Shown here in pieces: positions 29,961-35,086 of a stretch of 35,086 bases of DNA. Source of the stretch: CAYMCQ01 sp964389025. GTDB taxonomy: Bacteria; Verrucomicrobiota; Verrucomicrobiia; Limisphaerales; CAYMCQ01. Under the pieces are notes generated by a model that saw only the letters and a list, made by a program, of their open reading frames with translations, did not search any database and was not told the origin of the DNA. Within the stretch, counting starts at the first letter, position 1. Every line of letters begins with the position of its first letter. The position numbers and the translations under genes are program-made. The stretch is taken from NCBI GenBank assembly GCA_964389025.1, contig CAYMCQ010000040.1, forward strand, positions 1 through 35,086, in the 5' to 3' direction.

Positions 29961-31196
29961 ATGACTATTTGGATTCTTGCGTTGGTTCTTTTTGCGGGAC
30001 TTGCCGGGGCCGGTTACCGGCAAGGAGCGATTCGCGTGGGATTTTCTCTGTTGGGTTTGATCATGGCGGCGATTCTCGCGATGCCGCTTGGCCGCGTGCT
30101 GTTTCCATTGCTGGGAAAACTCGGCCTGAAAAATCCGGTGCTCGCTGCGTTCATCGCGCCAATCATCGTCTTCGTGCTGGTTCTCCTGATCTTCAAAACG
30201 GCCGGCCTGTTCGTGCATCGCAAGGTGGACGTTTATTACAAATATCACGCCGGCGATTTGCGGCTCGCGCTGTGGGAACGACTGAACCGGCGGCTGGGTT
30301 TGTGTCTTGGCCCGTTGAACGCCATGGTTTATTTGCTGCTGATTGGCGTTCTTATTTACACGATGAGTTATTGGACGGTGCAAATGCAAACAGAGGAGAA
30401 AGCTTCGTTCGCCGTCAAAACTTTGAACCGTGCCGGAAAAGATTTGGTAAGTTCGGGTCTCGTGAAAGCGGTGCGGGCGATTGACCCCGCGACGGAAGAA
30501 TATTACAAGGCGGCGGACGTCGTTGGAATTATTTATCACAACCCGCTGATCTACGCGCGGCTCTACCGTTATCCCGGGTTTCTCGCGCTCGCCGAGCGTC
30601 CGGAACTCCGGGAAATCGCCGACAACACCGACTACACAGAAATGTTGCAGCGCCAAGCCTCGCTTGACGAGTTCATCAAACATCCAAAGACCAAGGCAGT
30701 GCTGGATAATCCGCAACTGCTGAAGGACATCTGGATCACGATGAGGGCCGACCTGGACGATTTGCAGCGTTACCTCGCCTCGCCGACGGGCGAATCGCCA
30801 AAGTATGACCCGCAAACGATTCTCGGCCGCTGGGTGTTTGACGCGAACGCAAGCGTGGCGGCGCTGGTGAAAAAACTTCCGGCGAACATGAGCCGCGCTC
30901 AACTGACTCAAATCCGGCAGGGTTGGAGCGCGTCGCTTGCCCGGGGTGTTTTCATTGCCGCCCCGAACGGCGCAGCATTTTTCAGGGCGGCGCCCGACTT
31001 GAAGCCGGGCGCCCTTTTGAATCCCGCCGCGCGAACCGACACCCTGCAGGGCAATTGGAAAAAAATTGAAGATGACAAGCATGAGTTGACCTTTACGAAG
31101 GACAATGAAACCCAGCTATTCGACGCAGCGATTACCGGAGAAAAACTTTCCCTGCAAATAGCCGGCATTGGCCTTGTGCTGGTGCGCGAGGACTAG
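29961..31196 (+). CDS. CvpA-family membrane protein with an extra C-terminal domain
   Basis: A 411-residue protein. The first 150 residues hold four hydrophobic helices in the CvpA pattern (WILALVLFAGLAGAGYRQGA, LLGLIMAAILAMPLG, IIVFVLVLLIF, AMVYLLLIGVLIYTMSYW). A long helical region follows, then a palindrome-encoded stretch (RAAPDLKPGAL, about 343-352) and a small beta-rich end (LQGNWKKIEDDKHELTFTKD) similar to lipocalin-like domains. CvpA proteins act in envelope processes; the role of the tail is unknown. Its TAG stop shares the CTAG palindrome with the stop of the converging anti-sigma gene. Confidence 0.75.
   Translation: MTIWILALVLFAGLAGAGYRQGAIRVGFSLLGLIMAAILAMPLGRVLFPLLGKLGLKNPVLAAFIAPIIVFVLVLLIFKTAGLFVHRKVDVYYKYHAGDLRLALWERLNRRLGLCLGPLNAMVYLLLIGVLIYTMSYWTVQMQTEEKASFAVKTLNRAGKDLVSSGLVKAVRAIDPATEEYYKAADVVGIIYHNPLIYARLYRYPGFLALAERPELREIADNTDYTEMLQRQASLDEFIKHPKTKAVLDNPQLLKDIWITMRADLDDLQRYLASPTGESPKYDPQTILGRWVFDANASVAALVKKLPANMSRAQLTQIRQGWSASLARGVFIAAPNGAAFFRAAPDLKPGALLNPAARTDTLQGNWKKIEDDKHELTFTKDNETQLFDAAITGEKLSLQIAGIGLVLVRED
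30989..31013. repeat. Palindrome inside the CvpA-like gene
   Basis: GGCGCCCGACTT and AAGCCGGGCGCC pair with one mismatch. It is translated in frame as APDLKPGA and resembles the palindrome in the riboswitch P4 loop in design (arms around CTTGAAG-like tips). Confidence 0.5.
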
Positions 31197-31684
31197 CGCG
31201 GACGGGCTGGAGCATTGACCGGTTGAGCCGGACGAACGTTCGGGAACGCGCCCGAACTGACAAGGCTTCCATTGAAGAAGGCATCCAGTCCTTGATCGCT
31301 CGCCACCGGATTCGTGCTGGAAACATCCGCACCCGCCAATAGATTGGACGGCGTCGGGAAAGCCGTGTTTGGGCTGGCGGCAACGTTCGCGTTTCCATTT
31401 GGAGCAGAGGCATTCCTGCCCTTTGAACCGGAAGGTTGGTTCGCAAAGAAAATTCCGCCGATCACCAGCGCACACATTGCCGCTCCAAACACTCCCGCAA
31501 ACGCCGGTTGGCGCTGCAACGTTGACCAGATTCGCAGCATCCACGACTCAGACCGGGTTTGTTCCACTTCGATGGCGGAAATGATCTGGCGCGGCAGCCG
31601 GTCGAAATATCCCGGCGGCGGTTGCTCGTAGCGTTTCAGCGCCAGCAACTTTTTCAACTGCTTGAATTGTTCTTCGTTGTTCAT
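31193..31684 (-). CDS. Putative anti-sigma factor, single-pass membrane protein
   Basis: A 163-residue protein encoded 1 bp after the ECF sigma factor. A cytoplasmic N-terminal helix region (EEQFKQLKKLLALKRYEQPP) is followed by one membrane helix (FAGVFGAAMCALVIGGIFFA, about 72-91) and a low-complexity periplasmic tail rich in Asn, Ser, Pro and Ala. No zinc HxxxCxxC motif is seen. Gene order and topology suggest regulation of the neighbouring sigma factor; sequence alone does not prove it. Confidence 0.65.
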   Translation of the reverse strand: MNNEEQFKQLKKLLALKRYEQPPPGYFDRLPRQIISAIEVEQTRSESWMLRIWSTLQRQPAFAGVFGAAMCALVIGGIFFANQPSGSKGRNASAPNGNANVAASPNTAFPTPSNLLAGADVSSTNPVASDQGLDAFFNGSLVSSGAFPNVRPAQPVNAPARPR

Positions 31685-31685
31685 G

Positions 31686-32327
31686 TCATTTCAAATAGTC
31701 GGACAGCAACGCCTGCAACTGCTGCCGCGCGTAAAACAGCCGCGATCGCACCGTGCCGATGTTGCAGTTCATAATCTTCGCAGTCTCATCGTGTGACAGC
31801 CCTTGAACATCGTGCAGTGTCACAACCATTCTGTGGTCTTCTGACAGCCTCTGCATCGCCGCGTTCAATTTTTCCTGAAGCTCCGTCAAAGCAACCTCGC
31901 GCCGCGGGGTTTTCTCGGAAATCAGCGAAACCAGATCGGGATCATGCTCGGCGTTGAAATCCAAATCATTCAAGCTCATGCCCGTGCGGCGCTTTCTTTG
32001 TTTCAAAAAGTTAATCGTCTTGTTGACGGCGATTCGATAGACCCACGTGTAAAAACTAGAGCCGCCCTTGAAACTTTTCAGCGCCTGGAACGCCTTTATG
32101 AATGTCTCCTGAGTCAGGTCGTTCGCATCCTCGTGGTTCGCCGTCATGTGGTAAAGCGTGCCGTAGATGCGTTGCTGATAACGGCGCACCAATTCATCGT
32201 AAGCGCCGAGGTCGCCTTTCGCGGCCTTGGCGATGAGGGCTGGTTCGTCGGCCTGCGCGGAAGAAGGTTTCATCGGCTCGCTTCGTTGCGAACCGCGCGA
32301 CTCCGCATCAGCTGAATCCTGGGTCAT
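31686..32327 (-). CDS. ECF RNA polymerase sigma factor (RpoE-like)
   Basis: A 213-residue sigma-70 family protein with region 2 (YDELVRRYQQRIYGTLYHMT and NDLTQETFIKAFQAL, then FYTWVYRIAVNKTINFLK) and region 4 (LSEDHRMVVTLHDVQGLSHD, TAKIMNCNIGTVRSRLFYAR). Region 3 is absent, as in ECF factors. The ATG at 32327 is chosen over a GTG four codons earlier. The gene starts 4 bp after the prenyl synthase stop and is followed by the putative anti-sigma gene, so the three form one transcription unit. Confidence 0.93.
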   Translation of the reverse strand: MTQDSADAESRGSQRSEPMKPSSAQADEPALIAKAAKGDLGAYDELVRRYQQRIYGTLYHMTANHEDANDLTQETFIKAFQALKSFKGGSSFYTWVYRIAVNKTINFLKQRKRRTGMSLNDLDFNAEHDPDLVSLISEKTPRREVALTELQEKLNAAMQRLSEDHRMVVTLHDVQGLSHDETAKIMNCNIGTVRSRLFYARQQLQALLSDYLK

Positions 32328-32331
32328 GAGA

Positions 32332-33363
32332 CTAGGCACAGGCTCCCAAACGCTCCGTCTGCTGAGACAAATAATCCGTCAGGCAGGCAAGTCCGGTGCC
32401 CTCAGGCAAAGCGGCCAAAGTTTGCCGCGCGTTGCCGAGATATTGCTCGATGACTTCCGTCGAATCGGCAAGAATGTCCGGCCTGCTCAAAAACTTGATC
32501 ACGTTCGCCAACTCCTGCGGCCGGCAATTCGCAATCAACTCCTGCGCCCTGTTTTTTTCGGAAGCATCCGCGCGCTCCAAAAAAAGAAGCACAGGCAATG
32601 TTAATTTCCCTTTCGCCAAATCCGTCCCAAGCGATTTCCCCACGACGGCTTCCGAGCCAAACAAATCCACGCAGTCATCGTAGATTTGATATGCGGTGCC
32701 GAGCGCGAGGCCGAATCGCCGCAGCGTCGTGCGCTGCACAGGCGTTGCGCCGCTCAAATAGCCGCCGAGGTCGCACGATAGCGCGAACAACTCGGCGGTT
32801 TTCATCTCGAGGACTTTGAAATACTCCGCGCGAGACAATTGAAAGTTTTTCCGCTGCTGGTTCTGCAAAATTTCCCCGGCGCAAACTGTGTTTGTGGCGC
32901 TGGCGACAGCGCGGCAGATTTCCGGCGTCGGAAAACTCGCCGCCAGTTTCAGCGAGTGCGCAAACAAACAATCGCCAAGCAGAACAGCAATTTCATTCCC
33001 CCAATTAGCAGCCAGCGTCAGCCGTCCGCGACGGATTTCCGCTTCGTCCATCACGTCGTCGTGGACAAGCGTCGCCAGATGAACCATCTCGATGATGGTC
33101 GCTACCGTGATGTGGTCATCTTTGAGTTCGCCGATTGAATTCGCGCTCAAGGCAACTAGCGCGGGACGAAGCTGCTTGCCGTGGCCGTTCAGCGCATACT
33201 CCGCATATTCGCCGATGCCGGAATCAAATTCTCGCACCTGCTTGCCAACACGTGCGGCAACAGCGTTCAGAAATGGGTCAATCGGGTCGGCAATCTGCTT
33301 CCATGAAAAAATGGAATTCAAGGTGGCAGGAGCGGCAACCGCGCTGGTTTCAGCAACAAACAT
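32332..33363 (-). CDS. Polyprenyl diphosphate synthase
   Basis: A 343-residue trans-prenyltransferase that extends isoprenoid chains with IPP, probably for the menaquinone/ubiquinone tail. The first Asp-rich motif is LVHDDVMDEAEIRRGR (D102, D103, D106) and the second is YQIYDDCVDLFG. The small residues before the first motif (HLAT) suggest a long product. It is the first gene of the unit with sigma and anti-sigma factors. Confidence 0.95.
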   Translation of the reverse strand: MFVAETSAVAAPATLNSIFSWKQIADPIDPFLNAVAARVGKQVREFDSGIGEYAEYALNGHGKQLRPALVALSANSIGELKDDHITVATIIEMVHLATLVHDDVMDEAEIRRGRLTLAANWGNEIAVLLGDCLFAHSLKLAASFPTPEICRAVASATNTVCAGEILQNQQRKNFQLSRAEYFKVLEMKTAELFALSCDLGGYLSGATPVQRTTLRRFGLALGTAYQIYDDCVDLFGSEAVVGKSLGTDLAKGKLTLPVLLFLERADASEKNRAQELIANCRPQELANVIKFLSRPDILADSTEVIEQYLGNARQTLAALPEGTGLACLTDYLSQQTERLGACA

Positions 33364-33423
33364 CGCGGCAAAAACTTACGGGCGATGCCCCTCCAAGTCA
33401 AAACCTAAGTCCGATTCGTTTCG

Positions 33424-33497
33424 CCGGAGGGCGGAGTTCCATAACGCCTAATCTTCCTGCAATGAATTTTAGGGCGTCGTGGAACTCCACCCTCCGG
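33424..33497. repeat. Long palindrome (family K) after msrB
   Basis: CCGGAGGGCGGAGTTCCATA then ACGCC mirrors GGGCGTCGTGGAACTCCACC then CTCCGG, arms of about 27 bp with few mismatches around a 20-base loop. It begins 3 bp after the msrB stop on the minus strand and may end its transcript. Confidence 0.8.
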
Positions 33498-33500
33498 AAA

Positions 33501-34004
33501 TCATTTCTTCTCAAACTTCAGCGATGCCGAGTTGATGCAGTAACGCAAACCAGTCGGTTTCGGGCCATCCTCAAACACATGGCCAAGGTGCGCGTCGCAT
33601 TTGCTGCACAGGACTTCTGTGCGGCGCGAGAAAAGAGAATTGTCTTCTGCCGTTGCCACCGCCTTGTCTGAAATAGGTTTCCAATAACTCGGCCAGCCCG
33701 TTCCTGATTCAAACTTTGCTTCGGAACTGAACAACTCCTGTCCGCAGCAGACGCATCTGTAAACGCCCGGCTCGTGATTGTTCCAATCCGCGCCGGTGAA
33801 CGCCCGTTCAGTCCCCTTCTTGCGCGTCACGTAAAATTGTTCCGGCGTGAGCTGTTTCCGCCATTCCTCGTCTGTTTTTTGGACTTTGTTCGTCATGGAA
33901 ATTTCCGTGGTTTGAATTTGTTTTTCAGTTTCGACGGCCCGATGTGACGGCGCGCAACCCATTGCCAAAAAAGGAAGCGCGAGCAAAGCGCAAAGTGATT
34001 TCAT
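33501..34004 (-). CDS. msrB: Peptide-methionine (R)-S-oxide reductase, lipoprotein
   Basis: It repairs methionine R-sulfoxide in proteins. The start at 34004 (MKSLCALLALPFLAMGC) gives a lipoprotein signal with lipobox LAMGC (C17), so the enzyme should sit on the membrane facing the periplasm. The zinc site is CVCCG and CSKC, GWPSYW is the substrate loop, and the catalytic cysteine is in LRYCINSASL near the C-terminus. Two further in-frame ATGs lie upstream by 2 and 6 codons. No msrA is nearby. Confidence 0.94.
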   Translation of the reverse strand: MKSLCALLALPFLAMGCAPSHRAVETEKQIQTTEISMTNKVQKTDEEWRKQLTPEQFYVTRKKGTERAFTGADWNNHEPGVYRCVCCGQELFSSEAKFESGTGWPSYWKPISDKAVATAEDNSLFSRRTEVLCSKCDAHLGHVFEDGPKPTGLRYCINSASLKFEKK

Positions 34005-34224
34005 AAGCATATTGTAAAACATTACTTCTGGAATGTTAGTCTAAATTTCGCCGCAGGCTTTACAAAATTGTTGACGCGAACGATATTATCTCCGTTCACA
34101 ACGGCGCATCGCCGAGGCGCTTTGTTCAAATGGAGCGGTGCGGGAAGATTTGTCATGGCCGGAATTTATCCCGGAGCGGGAAAACATTCACGAACTTCTA
34201 AATGACCTTCAGGAGGAGAAAGTT
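34005..34224. other. Intergenic stretch before msrB
   Basis: No intact gene is seen. Candidate minus-strand promoter for msrB: TTGTAA-N16-TAGACT near 34040-34070, tentative. A plus-strand open stretch at about 34137-34215 reads VREDLSWPEFIPERENIHEL and LNDLQEEKVL, which looks protein-like but has no clear gene structure; it may be a remnant. Confidence 0.3.
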
Positions 34225-35086
34225 CTACGGCGCCACACTGTAATTGTAGTAGCCGATGACCATTTCGTCCCAAGTTTGCTCGCCCCAACCAACCGTGCGG
34301 TTGGGGTTATAAAGTGAAGCGTTGGGATTGCCCAAGTCGTTGAAGGCATTCATCAGTTCCTTGTTCTTCACGGAATTATCCCATGCACATGTGTATCTTA
34401 TGTAGGTGCCAGCAGGCAAATACTTGGGTTGCGCAAAGCGATAAAAAGTCTGCCAGTGGAACTCGTAGCCCGGGACGGAAAGCAGCACTTCACTGGTTCC
34501 ATTCGTATAAACGGCTTCGTATTTGGCGCGCAAGCCGCGGGTATGCATGTGAGGATACACTTCATACAACCAGACGTTGGTTGCGAAGGCAGTCGAGCTA
34601 CGCACAACCTGATATTCGCTTGTGTTCGGAGGAATGGACCAACCTCCGGTCGAGTAGACCGAAGTTTGTATCAAAGGGTGCGAGGGAGTTACCCCATTGG
34701 TGTAAAGGCCGAGCAGACTGGAATCGCTTGTATGCACCCCGTCGGCAGTATAATGGAGTTGGAAATACAGTGTGTCGTTGTTATTCAAGAGCCTTCCGGT
34801 GCCGCCAGGATACGCGGTAGCTTGGACGCCCGGGACATAAAGACCGATCCAACTCTGCGCGACATTATTATCCTGTCCTAATATGCCAGCCGAGATGTGA
34901 TGCGCCACCGGCACTGTCCCGGGCAGAATCACCGCCGCGCGAAGCCAAGCGGTGGGGCCTGTGTAAGTAACACCTTTGTTGACATAAGGGATTGTGCCGC
35001 TTGTGGCAAAGGTTTCGGTTCCGATTGGAATGATAATGTCGGGTGTTCCCAGCGAGGCTGGCCAGGCAAAGGGGTAGTTGGTCTGC
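34225..35086 (-). CDS. Copper type II, ascorbate-dependent monooxygenase-like (PHM) protein, 5' partial
   Basis: The frame is open to the right edge, so the N-terminal part is missing. Visible are PASLGTPDIIIPIGTETF, VAHHI (copper site), LYFQLHYTADG, and YEVYPHMHTRGLRAKYE with the H-x-H copper ligands, then PGYEFHWQTFYRF, LPAGTYIRYTCAWDNS and WGEQTWDEMVIGYYNY at the C-terminus. This matches the PHM-type C-terminal domain found in many large planctomycete and verrucomicrobial exported proteins, usually after a cytochrome-like or thioredoxin part. Substrate and activity are unknown. Confidence 0.85.
   Translation of the reverse strand, partial: QTNYPFAWPASLGTPDIIIPIGTETFATSGTIPYVNKGVTYTGPTAWLRAAVILPGTVPVAHHISAGILGQDNNVAQSWIGLYVPGVQATAYPGGTGRLLNNNDTLYFQLHYTADGVHTSDSSLLGLYTNGVTPSHPLIQTSVYSTGGWSIPPNTSEYQVVRSSTAFATNVWLYEVYPHMHTRGLRAKYEAVYTNGTSEVLLSVPGYEFHWQTFYRFAQPKYLPAGTYIRYTCAWDNSVKNKELMNAFNDLGNPNASLYNPNRTVGWGEQTWDEMVIGYYNYSVAP

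Noticed and set aside
1..35086. CRISPR arrays, tRNA or rRNA genes
   Set aside because: No regularly spaced direct repeats, cloverleaf or rRNA-like sequence was noticed on either strand; tRNAscan and CRISPR searches were not run.

Overview
The window is a chromosomal segment of a moderately GC-rich bacterium. Gene content and style point to Verrucomicrobiota, most likely a Pedosphaera/Limisphaerales-type lineage. The reasons are the many palindromic repeat families between and inside genes, an ABC-2/auxiliary-protein operon, a PHM-like copper protein and the form of the ATP synthase beta subunit. This placement is inferred from reading the sequence, with no database search. No rRNA, tRNA or CRISPR array was seen.

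Layout. 1-1928: end of the ATP synthase operon (atpD partial, atpC). 2007-4626 (minus): an operon led by a SAM-I riboswitch with terminator and antiterminator, encoding a ThrC-like PLP enzyme, an unknown 158-residue protein, a MoaD/ThiS-type sulfur carrier ending in GG and a stand-alone NIL-domain protein. The riboswitch links this set to methionine/homocysteine supply. 4790-7290 (plus): TPR membrane protein, UDP-glucose dehydrogenase, MutT-like Nudix hydrolase. 7298-16750 (minus): ABC-2 permease, ABC ATPase, large membrane-anchored partner protein, GlnE (enlarged by several in-frame repeat insertions) and a GT2 glycosyltransferase. 16847-20504: FHA/zinc-finger protein, pterin-carbinolamine dehydratase, 2Fe-2S ferredoxin-like protein coupled to a serine hydrolase, and an EamA transporter.

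20549-22107 is an integron: a full-length IntI on the minus strand, divergent from one cassette encoding a small membrane protein. The left side of the cassette carries the 3' part of an attC site and the right side carries the 5' part. A 17-bp direct repeat (16/17) is shared, and a complete attC appears only if the segment is joined into a circle.

22055-35086: metal-binding VOC-like protein (unrecognised), a 54-residue membrane peptide, glutathione peroxidase, a 198-bp MITE-like element, a small protein coupled to a response regulator, an MsbA-type ABC exporter, a decayed DJ-1/PfpI remnant, acylphosphatase, metallophosphoesterase, a GT9 heptosyltransferase-like enzyme, CvpA-like protein, an operon of polyprenyl diphosphate synthase, ECF sigma factor and putative anti-sigma, MsrB lipoprotein, and a partial PHM-like copper protein.

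The second theme is repeats. At least ten palindromic or low-complexity families occur, and several copies lie in frame inside real genes (five in glnE, one each in the EamA transporter and the ABC exporter) or inside the P4 loop of the riboswitch. This resembles Rickettsia palindromic elements in behaviour.
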